From: Mesostigma viride
Lineage: Eukaryota > Streptophyta > Mesostigmatophyceae > Mesostigmatales > Mesostigmataceae
DNA length: 64,000 bases
Assembly: GCA_009746045.1 (NCBI GenBank)
Contig: RPFO01000154.1
Coordinates: 3,910,763 to 3,974,762 of the forward strand
Direction of reading: 5' to 3'
A program made the translations under genes and the position numbers. Within the stretch, counting starts at the first letter, position 1. Each line of letters begins with the position of its first letter. This document shows positions 50,465-60,859 of the stretch, in pieces. The notes under the pieces are model-generated. The model was not told where the DNA came from, searched no databases, and saw only the letters and a program-made list of their open reading frames with translations.

Positions 50465-52231
50465 ATCCGTACGTATTGGAAGACCGCTGTACGGGTCATG
50501 CTCTACAAGGGCAAGGGGTCCGCCGCGGATACCGGCAACTACCGCGGTGTATGCCTCCAAAGCTGCGTGCTGAAAGTCTTCATGCGTCTCCTGCTGAACC
50601 GCATGCGCGCCAGCCTCGATCCCCACCTAGGTGAGTCCCAGATGGGCTTCCGTGTTGGTCGCAATTGTGTTATGGTCACTATTACCGCGCGCCGCCTGAT
50701 CGAGGAAGTGGGGACCTCGCCTGGCCCCCGGCCTCTTGCCATTGCTATTGATCTTCGTGGATTACACCAAGGCATTCGATACGGTTACATGGGACGCCCT
50801 GTGGGTGGTCCTTCACCTGTTCCGTGTGCCATCGTACATCGTTGAGATCATCCGCCAGTTCTATGAAGGGTCCCAAGCCCAGGTCCGTACCGCCGACGGC
50901 GTCACTCCGGCGTTCCCCCTGCACACCGGGGTGTGGCAGGGCTGTGTGCTCTCCCCGTATCTATTCATCATTATGGTGGACTATAATATGCGGCGTGCAC
51001 AAGCCCGCTTCGCCTGGGTGGAGGGGCGCCCGCCGGGGATCGAGATCACGGAGTACGCCAGCTACGGCGGGGTTGACCCACCCTACCGCCTGAGCGATCT
51101 GATCTACGCTGACTGTGACACGACACTCGTGGAAACCCCAGAGTCAGCCCAAAGCTGTGGCTAGACAGCTTATCACTGGAAGCGCGGGCGGTGGGGCTTA
51201 TGATCAGCAAGAAAACGGAGGTCATGGCCATCGGCTTCCCTGCTGGGATAGCCCCACCCACCCTCCTCTTGCTGGACGGCAGCCCCGTCCCCCCGGCGAC
51301 TCGCTTCAAGCTCCTTGGCAGCTGGCTTCCCTCCACGGCCGACGACATCAACACCCGCATTGGCCAGGCCTGGGCGGCCCTCCGCCGCCTCGACAGGTTC
51401 TGGACCTGTCGCTACCTGAGTGAGCGACGCAAGCACATTCTGTTCAAGGCCCTTGTCCTCAGCATCCTCCTTTATGGCTGCGAGGCGTGGACCCTGGACC
51501 AGGCGCTGAGCCAGCAGCTCAGTGACGGCACCGTCACTCGAATGCTCCGTCATATCCTCGGCGTCCGCTACCAAGAACGCCGCACCCGGGCCGAGCTCTA
51601 CTGCGAGCTCCCTCTTGTCACCCATACCATCCGACACCGCCGCCTCCTCTTTGCCGGCCATCTTGCCCGCACAGACCAGGTGAATACCGATGTGGGCCCT
51701 GCCGGGGGGCTTAAGACGGGCCAACCAGGTAGACACCTCCTCCTATGGCAGATTCCCCTTGTCCCATCGCAAACCACTGGCAAACTTGCGCGCGCCGGGC
51801 ACCGGCGCGGCGCGACCCGGACCTATGTGACACAACTGCTTGAAGATGCAGGGCTTCTGGGACTATCCGTACTCCGCGCCCGCATGATTGACAAGGAGAA
51901 ATGGGCTGCCATCTGCGATAAGCACCTTCCCGAGGGGTATGCTCCTGTTTTCTCCCCACGGGCCCCGCGGCCCGTTGCTAGCCAGGGTAGAAGTCCGCAG
52001 GTGGAGGTTATTGGTCCTGAGGATAGCCGCTACACTACCGCCTCGTCTGCCATTACAGTAGAGGACACTGAGCTCGGATGAGGATTACATCCCCATCTAG
52101 TGCTTAACGGTTGGGGGATGATGCAGATGATATTTGTTTAAACTTTTGTGTAATTATTTTTCTAATGAGATTAGCATAGTACTCCGTGGCATGCCTTTGC
52201 GCATGACACGCAAGTACTTACTTACTTACTT
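50465..52231 (+). mobile_element. LINE family e, 5'-truncated, 10-bp TSD
   Basis: 1767 bp flanked by ATCCCATGTT at 50455-50464 and 52232-52241. The intact target is seen at 34373-34382. It carries RT from motif 0 to the C terminus in three frames, and ends with an (ACTT)n tail instead of TTAA. It is the best-preserved RT ORF of the a/b/c/e group. Confidence 0.92.
50498..52081 (+). pseudogene. LINE family e reverse transcriptase
   Basis: Frame 1 (50498-50735): NYRGVCLQSCVLKVFMRLLL and ESQMGFRVGRN. Frame 2 (50736-51164): IFVDYTKAFDTVTWDALWVV (first catalytic Asp), GVWQGCVLSPYLFIIMVDY and then DLIYADCDTTLVET, in which one extra codon (Cys) splits the YADD catalytic box. Frame 3 (51191-52081): VMAIGFPAG, FKLLGSWLPSTADD, LYGCEAWTL and FAGHLARTDQVNTDVGPAGG, to a stop at 52081. 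The split catalytic box and frameshifts rule out activity. Confidence 0.88.
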
Positions 52232-52308
52232 ATCCCATGTTCCCCTCCCACTGAGGACTTATGCTCACGTGACGCAGTCACGCGTCAATTAATTAATTAA
52301 TTAATTAA

Positions 52309-52500
52309 AATCATAGCTCCGTTGGGAGCATATGTAACACATAGCCCTGAGAAAGGGGCATCTATGGGTTTGTAATACAATCAGGGCTACAACCTGCAGG
52401 TGGAGGATGTACAACTGTCACCTGCTCTGGGTGCACAAGGTGCACCTGCACCGCCATGATGGTTCATGCCTCCTTAACAAGCACAGGCACCCAGGGGGGG
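52309..52500 (-). repeat. Solo d-type 3' end, type II hairpin
   Basis: GCTCCGTTGGGAGCATATGT, ACATAGCCCTGAGAAAGGGG and GGGTGCACAAGGTGCACCTG resemble the 3' UTR at 57471-57620. The TTAATT tail at 52288-52308 is shared with the preceding family b end. Confidence 0.65.
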
Positions 52501-52720
52501 CTTGAGGAGAGGGCCTAGAAGGTCTGTACGGCAGTACGGGGTACTCGGTAAAACCCTTGCGTACTGTAAAAATACAGGTATTTTTGCGAGGGGTAAAAAA
52601 TACGCGAAAAAACACGCAGTACGGCATACGGGGTATTTTTGAAATTGTGCTAAAAAAGTACGGGGTATTATTGAGGCCAAGGCTTAAAGTACGGGGTATT
52701 CTAAGGATGTGTGGCCCTGC
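52501..52720. repeat. TACGGGGTA/ATACGC motif cluster
   Basis: Many copies of TACGGGGTATT, AAAAATACGCG and CAGTACGGC, reminiscent of the subterminal repeats of the hAT-like element at 3400-4762. Possibly a relic end of a related DNA transposon. No TIR pair was found. Confidence 0.4.
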
Positions 52721-53007
52721 ATCCAACAAATGTTACTATGTACTATGCTCTCTGCTATTCATTAATGAGCATAATGGCAGTGACTTGCCACCTGCCACAC
52801 TTAGATCGACATTGCAATACATCCTTCAAGTACATTTGTATATTGTGGACACGCAAACTATTGACCATCTAACACCGGTCTCTTTTATTACAATGCATTA
52901 TTGACAACATAATACATGATTGAATGGTATAATGCACCCAGAGCTCTGGCAGCCTCGATGCAGAGGATGTCATAGCACTATAGATGGCAGCTTCGCTGCA
53001 CAATGAC
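52721..53007. other. Unassigned flank of duplication copy B
   Basis: No feature recognised. Confidence 0.35.
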
Positions 53008-53620
53008 AACAAGTGCATGCCACGAATCCCTAAGAAATAAAATCAAGGCAATGAACCCAGAATTGACCTTCACTGCTGCGGCAGGTCCATACTTTGCCAC
53101 TGCCGCGATCATGTTCTTGTACGAGGCGCTGGCGGCGACGTGAAACGGAATGCCATTCTCGTAAAAGAAAGAGGCCTGGGCAAGGCGGACTTCCTGGAGC
53201 TGCGCATTGGAAAAGCACTGTGGAATCGTCTTCTGCACTGCCTTGCCAGAGCCACAAGGGCCAGCACCCGGGGCAGCGGCAGGCAGAAGGGCCTTGGCAA
53301 CGCGGGCACCGAGCACTGCCTTTTGCTCCTTCTTTTCCAACCGGGCTGCCTCAGCCGCCTGAAGCCTCCCGATCAGGCCTTCTACATTCCTAGACTGCTG
53401 GCAAAATGTGGCTCCCTTGTTGGGGATGTGGCCCAGATGGCCGACAGCGCGATCCTTGCTAAAGTTGCCAGGCCTGCCGAACTTGTAATCGCACAGCTTG
53501 CACGCCTGGCCACCTCTGGCCGACTACCACGTCTTCCCCACTCACGGTCTTTTCCACCTCGTCAATCAGGTGGAGGTATTGACACTCCTCTCCCCTTTTG
53601 ACGACTGGAACTCTAGGCAT
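52978..53620 (-). pseudogene. hAT-type transposase N-terminal fragment, copy B
   Basis: Near-identical partner of 23-614, with ATG at 53620, the same BED-like finger and the QASFFYENGIPFHVAAS block. A 1-base indel near 53046 changes the C-terminal reading frame (GFIALILFLRDSW, stop 52978), so neither copy encodes a transposase core. Confidence 0.6.
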
Positions 53621-54088
53621 GGTCGCCTCTTTTAGGATTGCCTAGCGCACAATACATGAACCGGCGCACCCGGCACCCTCTATTTGCTTTAATTGCGTCT
53701 TCACTCTTCTGCGTCTTTCTGGAAGTGCACCCGTCCCTAAACCTTATGATTCTGCCATGCATGCTCTGTCCCCTCGCAGCTTTTCTCCCGCGAATAAAAA
53801 ATCCTGTCAAAAAATGTAGAAAGAAAAAAAATGTAGAAAAAAATGTAGAAAGGCACACCGTCACGCGTGTACTAGCAAGTAGCTATGCACTCGCTGCAAT
53901 TTCAGCAATTTTAGTACCACTGACAGGTCTGGGCCTCTCCCCACCGCGTGACACGTCCACGACCTCCAAAATCGGCTAAGTCCAAAGTGAAAAACAGTGA
54001 AAATCGTACGGCGTACGCGGTCGAAAGCGTCAGTACCGTGGAATACGGCGTATTTTCATACCCGAGGTGCCGTACGAACCAACACGGG
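53008..54088. repeat. Segmental duplication copy B (partner 1-2277)
   Basis: Contains the undisturbed target site GCAATTTCAGCAATTT (53896-53911) that is duplicated around the LINE insertion in copy A. It has an extra A-rich tandem repeat of about 30 bp at 53822-53851. It ends at CAACACGGG (54088). Confidence 0.93.
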
Positions 54089-55430
54089 CTGCATGACATA
54101 TGGGGTGGAGGGTATGTGGCTAGGCTATAGCTGGTGTACACATGGCATCTCAGCAGAGAGTAACTCCCTGCATAGGCATCGCATGGCTAAATTCTTAATG
54201 CATCATCCATGGGAGGTCCCATTGTAGGCTGGGCGCGGCTAGATACTGAAAGCATCATCCATGGGGGCCATTATGGGCGCACATGCGCGTGGGCCACTTG
54301 CAAGGCTAAGCCTATCTAATCTACACTACTGGTATATTCCCTAGCCTGGAGTGGCAGGAGGGGCCTGCCAGGGCTTGTGGTCAACGTGGATGACCGCCCC
54401 CTCCAGTATACCGGCTTCCCCCCTGCACGCTGCCGGAGCTGAAGGTAGGTCGGCCATAGCTCGCGTCGCCGCTGTTGCTGGGCCAAGGTCAAGTCGTCGT
54501 CCAGCGTGAAGCGAGTCTCCGAGAGCTTCTTGCGGCATTTAAGGAACGCCAGCTTGTCCGTCATGTACTTAAAGGTGAGGAGCACGGGTGCCGGGCCAGC
54601 CTTCCCCCGCGCGCGGGGAGGCGGACAACCGACATGTCCAGCTCACCAGTGAGTAACATGGGGGCAAGAATGGCGCGCTTAACTGCCTCAAGGAGACTCG
54701 TGGAGGTCTCACCTGCCGGCTGGTCGAAGTGCTTGACGATGACATTGTGGCTGCGCTTGTCGAGCTCGGCCGCCTCGCGAAGGTCGAGGGCTTGTTGCTT
54801 GAGTTGTGCCGCGATGGTGGAGGTGGTGGAGGTGGTGTGATGCTTAAGCAAGTCCGCCCAGGTGGAGGGAACATCACTGGCCGGGCCAGCAGGTGCCGGC
54901 TGGGCAGCGATTTCCTGCACCGCTTGGGCGGTGAGGCCGGCGGTGTCATGCAAGCTCTCAAGGGCGGTGGCGGTGGCTTGAAGGCGTTGGTCGAGGTCGA
55001 GGAGCTGGGCTTTGATGTCGGCAGTGAAGGCGGAAACGGCGGTGGAGGTGGAGGCGGCGGCGGTGGAAATCTGAGGAAGTTCAGCAGTCAGCGTGCCGCC
55101 GATTGCTGAAATGTCGGCAGCAAGGGGGGTCACGTGCTGCTAGAAGGCTTCCGTCAGGATGGAACGGAGTGTGGGGGCGGAGATGGATGGAGCCCAGATC
55201 TCGCCGTCGGAGCGCTTGAGAAGGGAGTTGAGGATGGCGTGCTGGAGTTCGGGGCGCTTGCACCCGGGCAGCAGGGTGAGGTGTCGCCAGAGGCGGCCGT
55301 CCGGGAGAAGGAGGCGATTGTTCTCGTGGAGATGGAGGCACAGGTCGTAAAGCGAAGCGTAGTCCCCGAATAAGATGCATCTCATAGCATCGGTCGGAGA
55401 CGGGTTGGTCCAGTCGTAATCAGTGACCAT
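54089..55430 (-). mobile_element. ORF1-only LINE (family d), longest ORF1
   Basis: Minus-strand element with ORF1 55430-54316 and a 3' UTR down to 54089, where the hairpin and tail are lost at the duplication breakpoint. Its 5' end meets a plus-strand family c RT at 55430/55432, head to head. Confidence 0.78.
54316..55430 (-). pseudogene. Family d ORF1 protein, near complete
   Basis: The frame from 55430 reads MVTDYDWTNPSPTDAMRCIL, LCLHLHENNRLLLPDGRLWR and SDGEIWAPSIS (an N-terminal domain of about 95 residues). An in-frame TAG follows (about 55140). The same frame then continues PLAADISAIGGTLTAELPQI, a coiled-coil-prone region (DIKAQLLDLDQRLQATATAL) and GETSTSLLEAVKRAILAPML. A frameshift at about 54600 leads to the C-terminal domain MLLTFKYMTDKLAFLKCRKK, FTLDDDLTLAQQQRRRELWP and KPVYWRG. 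The layout (N domain, coiled coil, L1-ORF1p-like CTD) is that of a LINE ORF1 RNA-binding protein of about 380 residues. Confidence 0.72.
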
Positions 55431-55431
55431 G

Positions 55432-56937
55432 AAAGGCAGTTGCCGAAAGCTCGGTTCGATTGAGGGGCGGGAGGGCCCTCCTGTTTTGTCGGACCCCGGT
55501 AACTACCGGGGTGTCTGCCTCCAGAGCGCCGCGCTGAAGGTCTTCATGCGCATGATGCTGCACAGGCTCCGCGCCGCGCTGGACCCACACCTGGGTGAGT
55601 CTCAGATGGGTTTCCGTCGTGGTCGTAACACTGTCATGGCTGTGTTTGTCGCGCGCCGGTTGATGGAGGAGGTGCGTCGACTTCCCCCTGACAGTTTGTC
55701 GCTGGTCTTCATTTTTGTTGACTATATCTTGAAAGGCCTTTGACACGGTTCTCTGGGAGGCTCTTTGGGCCATCCTAGCTCTGGATCGGGTACCACCTGC
55801 GTTTATTGCTGCCATTCGCCGACTGTATGAGGGCTCACAGGCAGTAGTGCGGACTGCGGAGGGCACCACTCCACCATTCCCCCTTCACCACGGGGTGTGG
55901 CAAGGTTGTGTCCTGTCCCCATACCTGTTCATTATTGTCGTGGATCACGTCATGCGCCGGGCACGTGCGCGCTTTACTGCTCTTATTAAGGGGTTCGAGC
56001 CAGGCTTGGACATTGACTTAACGTGAAAGAGCACGGCGGGGTTAGACCTGGTTACCGCCTTGCCGACCTGATTTATGCGGATGATACCACCCTCATCGAG
56101 AGCCCCGAGCACATTCAGACCTGGCTGGACTGCCTGGGCCTGGAGGCGCGGGCGGTGGGGCTGGAGATTAGTGTCAAAACTGAGGCGATGGTGATAGGAG
56201 CATCCAGTAAACCACCGCTGCCGCGCCTGCTCGACGGGACGGAGGTCCCGTTCCGCGACCGCTTCAAGCTGTTGGGGAGCTGGCTTCCTGACACCGCCGA
56301 CGATGTGGACACCCGCATCGGCCTTGCCTGGGCCAAGCTCCGTTCGCTCACACCCTACTGGCGCTCGAAGGGCCTGAACGGGCACCGCAAGCGCATGCTC
56401 TTCAAGGTCCTCGTCCTCACGGTGCTCACGTATGGCGCCGAGGCGTGGACCCTCCCCCCCAAACTGGCAGCTCGGCTCGACGGCACAGTTTACAGGATGC
56501 TCCGGCAGGTCCTTAATGTAGGTTTTTCCGCGCGTCCGTCATCAGAGTCTCTGTATCATGGCATGCCTCGTGTTTCGGACGAGATTAGACAGCGTAGGAT
56601 AGCATTTGTAGGACACCTTGCCCGCACCAGCCAGGTCGACACCACCCTTGGTCTGGCCGGCCCCCAGCGGCTTGGACAGCCAGGGCGGCACATTCTGACC
56701 TGGCCTGGCCCCAAGGACATTCCCAAAAGGGTAGGGAAACCTGTCACCAACTACGTTCAGTTGCTGCTGGACGACCTCGTGGTCCCAGCCCAGTTTGAGC
56801 ACCGCATCCACTCTCTCTCCCGTCTTTGGACTGCCATGCAGGACAAGAGGCGGTGGAAGAAGATTGTCAAGGCGCACACGCCCGACCCTGTGGGCAAGCC
56901 ACCTCCCCCCAAGCGGAGGAGGCGTTTTGATGAGTAG
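55432..56937 (+). pseudogene. LINE family c reverse transcriptase
   Basis: Frame 55423-55743: NYRGVCLQSAALKVFMRMML, ESQMGFRRGRN and VFIFVDYI, where a small insertion shifts the frame inside the first catalytic motif (VDY.KAFDT). Then follow PLHHGVWQGCVLSPYLFIIV and a stop near 56024. The last frame, 56023-56937, is clean for 304 residues: YRLADLIYADDTTLIESPEH (YADD intact), FKLLGSWLPDTADDVDTRIG, LTYGAEAWTLPPKLAARLDG, FVGHLARTSQVDTTLGLAG and the basic tail PPPPKRRRRFDE. No endonuclease remains. Confidence 0.88.
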
Positions 56938-57066
56938 TGCAGTTCGGATTTTTTAGATAGAGTTAGGATAGTTCGATCACGCGGCTTCCTCCACCCCATC
57001 CATCATGAAATATGTGCTACATGACCTCCCCATGGAGGCATGTTATAATTTAATTTAATTTAATTT
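55432..57066 (+). mobile_element. LINE family c, 5'-truncated, type II 3' end
   Basis: The RT region to the stop at 56937 is followed by a 130-bp 3' UTR, the CCACCCCATCCATCATG block, a type II hairpin (57018-57045, core CTCCCCATGGAG) and a TTTAA tail (57048-57066). It is the longest family c copy here. Confidence 0.88.
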
Positions 57067-57069
57067 TTT

Positions 57070-57300
57070 AAGCGGCTGTTCCTCTCGCGTGCCGAAAGAA
57101 TCAAGCTGCACGACCTCTGCTGGACGCTGGATGACGACCAGACCCCGGGCTCAGCAGCAGCAGCGTCGCGCGACCTGTGGCCGGAGTACTACCTCCGCCA
57201 CAAGCAAGACCCCAAGAAGCACAAGCTAGGTGTTCTGGAGGGGCGGGGATCGACCTGATAGTCAACAACCAGAAGCCCTCTACGGGCTAGACTAGCCATG
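57070..57300 (+). pseudogene. Family d ORF1 C-terminal fragment
   Basis: RLFLSRAERIKLHDLCWTLD, DDQTPGS, RDLWPEY and RHKQDPKKHK, related to the 35.3-kb copy (FLSRRKRLHDLTWTLDDDLT). The frame is broken in the QQQ-RR part. Confidence 0.65.
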
Positions 57301-57339
57301 TAGTGACACCCATGCTCGGGTGATTGAAGATGCAACCTA

Positions 57340-57392
57340 ATTAATTAATTAATTAATTAATTTATTAATAAGAACATAACTCCGTTGGGAGT
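57340..57392 (-). repeat. Solo type II 3' end with TTAATT tail
   Basis: (AATT)n at 57338-57361, then AACATAACTCCGTTGGGAGT (complement of the type II hairpin). It is cut by the next element's tail at 57393. Confidence 0.7.
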
Positions 57393-58270
57393 ACATTAAT
57401 TAATTAATTAATTAATTAATTAATTAATTAATTAATTAATTAATTAATTAATTAATTAATTAATTAATTAGGAACACAACTCCGCTGGGAGTATATGTAG
57501 CACATAGCCCAGAGAAGGGGCATATGGCCTATAATACATTCTAAGCTACTTCCTGCAAGGGTGGGAATGTAAATGACCCTTGCTCTGGGTGCGCCAAAGG
57601 GCACCTGCACCCCCCAGAGTCTCGGGTTCAACTCAGCTAAGGGGATCCCGTCATAGGTGGGGAAGATCAGCATGGCTATACAACAAGGGCTAGGACATAG
57701 CGTCTCAGCAGAGAGTGACTCCCTGCGTGGGCACTGCGTAATGAAATGAAGCTAGGCATCATCTGGAGTGTGGCACATCATAGGCACACATGTACATGAT
57801 TAAAAATGCTAGCTAGGCGCATCTTCTGGTATAGTGCCTGTAGTAGGCGGGCATGTACAAGGCCACGGTCTAGCTATTCTACACTACTGCTGGTGTATTC
57901 CCCTAAGCTGGGGCGTCTGGAGTCGCTGGGGCCGCGGTGGTCGCGGGGGTCGCCTGCCAGGGCTTGTGGCCGACGTAGAAGATGGCCGCCCGCCTTCCAG
58001 TAAACCGGCTGGCCCGCCTTGGTCTGCAGCGGAGCTGGAGGTAGGTCGGCCATAGCCCCCGTCGCCGTTGTTGCTGCGCCAGGGTCAAGTCGTCGTCCAC
58101 GGTGAAGGGATCGAGTGTTCTCGAGCCGCTTGCGGCGTCTGAGAAACGAAATCTTGTCCGCTGGGCTCTTAAAGATGAGAAGAAGCGGAGGCGCCCCTGC
58201 CTTACCCCGCGCGCGGGGAAGGGGATACGCGGCCAACTAAATCTCACCAAGAAGGCCCATGTGTGCAAGG
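57393..58270 (-). mobile_element. ORF1-only LINE (family d) with 78-bp TTAA tail
   Basis: On the minus strand: ORF1 remnant 58260-57900 (PPLLLIFKSPADKISFLRRR, DDDLTLAQQQRRRGLWPTYL), 3' UTR, type II hairpin at 57474-57500 and a perfect (TTAA)n tail 57393-57470. A frameshift lies in the ORF. The 5' end abuts another d-type 3' end at 58271. Confidence 0.8.
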
Positions 58271-58430
58271 ATTTTGCTCTCGTTGGGAGTACATGTAGCA
58301 CATATCCCTGAGAAGGGGCATATGGCTTTTAATACATTCTAGGCTACGTACTTCATTCCTGGAAGGGTAGGGTGTAAACTACACCTGCCCAAGTGCACCT
58401 GCCGGCCCACCATGATGTATCAGAGCTCTT
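58271..58430 (-). repeat. Solo d-type 3' end, type II hairpin, tailless
   Basis: TCGTTGGGAGTACATGTAGC, ATATCCCTGAGAAGGGGCAT and CTGGAAGGGTAGGGTGTAAA match the 57.5-kb UTR. No tail is left, because the next element begins directly at the hairpin. Confidence 0.65.
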
Positions 58431-58518
58431 CTCGTGTCGAAAAGGCCTGGCATGGGGTGCATGGAAGATCAAGTAGACAACCAGCGCAGGCCAGAAAGAT
58501 CATCATATGGCTAAACAA

Positions 58519-60287
58519 TTCATTCATTCATTCATTCATTCATTCATTAAACTCGTGATCCCGTTGGGGAGTCACGGAGCACCGAAGTGCTTTTAATCCC
58601 TGCATGTGCATGTGCAACAGGAAGAAAATTATGGCTAGACAATTTGGCTAGGGCATGGCTTCTCAGCAGAGAGTAGTAGCTCTGACACTAGCTCTCTGCA
58701 TGGGCAAAGCATAATAACTAAATGAAGCTAGGCATCATCTGCATGGTGAGTGGCACATTATATAGGCACACATTTACATGGCCAAATAAGGCATCAGCTG
58801 GTATGCATGGGGCCCGTAATAGGCGTACATGTACAAGGCCCCGGTGGCTAGGCCGTACTATTCTACACTATTACTGCTGTATTCTGTCCCTAAGCTGGGG
58901 TGTCTTGAGGTGCTGGGGCAGTGGGGGTCGCTTGCCAGCTGGGCTTGTGGCCGACGTAGATGGCCGCCCCCTTCCAGTACACCGGCTTCCCCGCCGCGGT
59001 CTGCCGGAGCTGGAGGTAGGTAGGCCATAGCTCCCGTCGCCATTGTTCAGCTGCACGGGCCAGGGTCAAGTCGTCGTGCAGGGTGTAGTGAGTCTTCTCG
59101 AGCCGCTTGCGGCGTCTGAGAAACGAAATCTTGTCCGACGGGTTCTCAAAGATGAGCAGAAGCGGAGGCGCACCTGGCTGAGCCTTACCCTGGCAGCGAT
59201 CGAGCGGGGAAGGCGGTGGGCATCCAACTTGAATCTCACCAATGAGCCCATGCGGCCAAGCAAGGATTTCTCTCTCAAACGCCCCGTGCACTGCATGCGA
59301 CGATCGCGGAATTCTCACCTTCCACCATGCAGGTCGAAGTTCTTGACGATGACGTTAAGGCTGCGCTTGTCGATCTCGGCCTCCTTCAATGCGGAGGTCC
59401 GGAGCGTCTGCTGCTTGCATGAGCTGGGCTGCGACGGCGGAGGTGGTGGAGGTGGTGTGGTGCTTGAGCATGTCCGCCCAGGTCTGGGTGGGACGGGAGC
59501 ATCGCCAGCGCCGGGCCAGCGGCCGGGGGCTGGCTTCATGGCTTGGCGGCACTGATGCATGTCCTTCACCGCCTGGGCGGTGAGGCCTGCGCGGTGTTTT
59601 GCAGGCACTCGATGCATGGCGATGGCGTTGTCCTTGAGGCGCTGGTCGATGTCGCGGAGCTGCATGGGCAGTGATGGCGTCGGTGACGGTGGGCCGGGTG
59701 GTGGAGGTGGAGGCTATGCATGTAGTAGGCGAGGAGGCCGGGTGGAGGTGGCGGCCCGGCGGTGGAGATGCATGGTGGAGAGGAGAGGGAGCTCAGCAGC
59801 CAGCGTGCTGCCCATTGTTGCCACATCTGCAGCGAGGGGGGCCACGTGCTGCGCGAGGGCGGCCCTCGTTAAGGAGTGAGCGGATGGAGGATTCGGTCAA
59901 GGTGGTGGTGAGGGCTTGGGGGGCCAGAGCTCCACGATGGAGCGTCCAAGGAGGGAGAAGAGGGCGCATTATCTGCAGCTTGGTTGGGGCGGGAGGCGGT
60001 GAGGATGTATTCGTATTTGCAGGGCGCCTGGAATGGTAGGAATCAACGAGGCGACCTTGGTGGAAGAGCTGCTTGCACATTTCAGTAAGCGAGGATCGAG
60101 TGCGATCCAAAGAACACGCAGCTCACGATTGGCGGTCCTGGGTGAAGTCTTGTCAAAAAAGCAGGGCCGGCTGGCGTCAAAGTCGAACTCTATCGTTCCA
60201 GTTTGGCTAGGCAGGGCGACTGCGCTTGGGCTCAGGCGACGCTGCGGGCGATCGAGGCGAGCCCGGCCGGGGGGCTGGACGACAACT
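58519..60287 (-). mobile_element. ORF1-only LINE (family d) with (ATTC)n tail, type I 3' end
   Basis: The tail is (ATTC)n at 58519-58549 instead of TTAA. Type I hairpin 58555-58582 and the AGCAC-TTCG-GTGCT mini-stem follow. The long 3' UTR leads to ORF1 at 58890-60110 (minus). The 5' part is cut by the Penelope-like insertion (TSD 60288-60302 / 63548-63562) and continues after 63562. Confidence 0.8.
58890..60110 (-). pseudogene. Family d ORF1, frameshifted
   Basis: Pieces in order: VAPLAADVATMGSTLAAELP-like sequence near 59800, DIDQRLKDNAIAMHRVPAKH (59640), GLTAQAVKDM, IDKRSLNVIVKNFDLHGGR (to 59315), then PPLLLIFENPSDKISFLRRR, LTLARAAEQWRRELWPTYLQ and KPVYWKGAAIYVGHKPS (59200-58900). A CATG-type insertion disrupts several points. 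The protein class is as in the other d copies. Confidence 0.65.
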
Positions 60288-60859
60288 AGGGTTTGGCTAG
60301 TATCAAAGAGACAACCAGCGCAGGCCAGAAATCGGGAGAATCCGGACCATGGTAGCTCGAGCCTGCCGTTATCTTTTCCGCGTTTTCGAGTCGTTCAGGA
60401 TGATGAAGATGAATGGTGATGGAAATGTGTATCCTTGTGCATTGAAATTATGGCTGGCTTACGTGTGGAGCGACTAGATGACCTAGACGGTGGGGCCGGA
60501 AACAGCATGCTTGATCAGGGCGTGTGTTTCTAGCCTAACTGGCCGGGAGTGTCTAGTGGTGAGCACCATTGCTGCGATCGCTCTCCCACCATTTACGAGG
60601 AAATACCCGCAAATGGAAAACCACTGAAAAGGTCTAGCTAGTCAGTCATCACGTTAGCCATGCCATGATTCCAAACGTCCAAGAACTGCACACGGTGCAA
60701 AGGCAAAAAGCCGGAGGACAGCACTTTCAAATGTGCGGCGGGAACCAAAAGCCCGCGGATGCCAGAAAACATCGTGTTGCGGCAGCGACGCGACGATGTG
60801 GACAACGAATCCAGTGCCAAGCTCGGAACGGCCGCAAAGGAGATCTGGCATCACAGGGT

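Noticed and set aside
7352-57470. TTAA/AATT tracts as independent microsatellites or a CRISPR-like array
   Set aside because: Most directly follow a LINE 3' end or terminal hairpin and lie inside TSDs where these are visible, so they are retroelement tails. No repeat-spacer structure exists.
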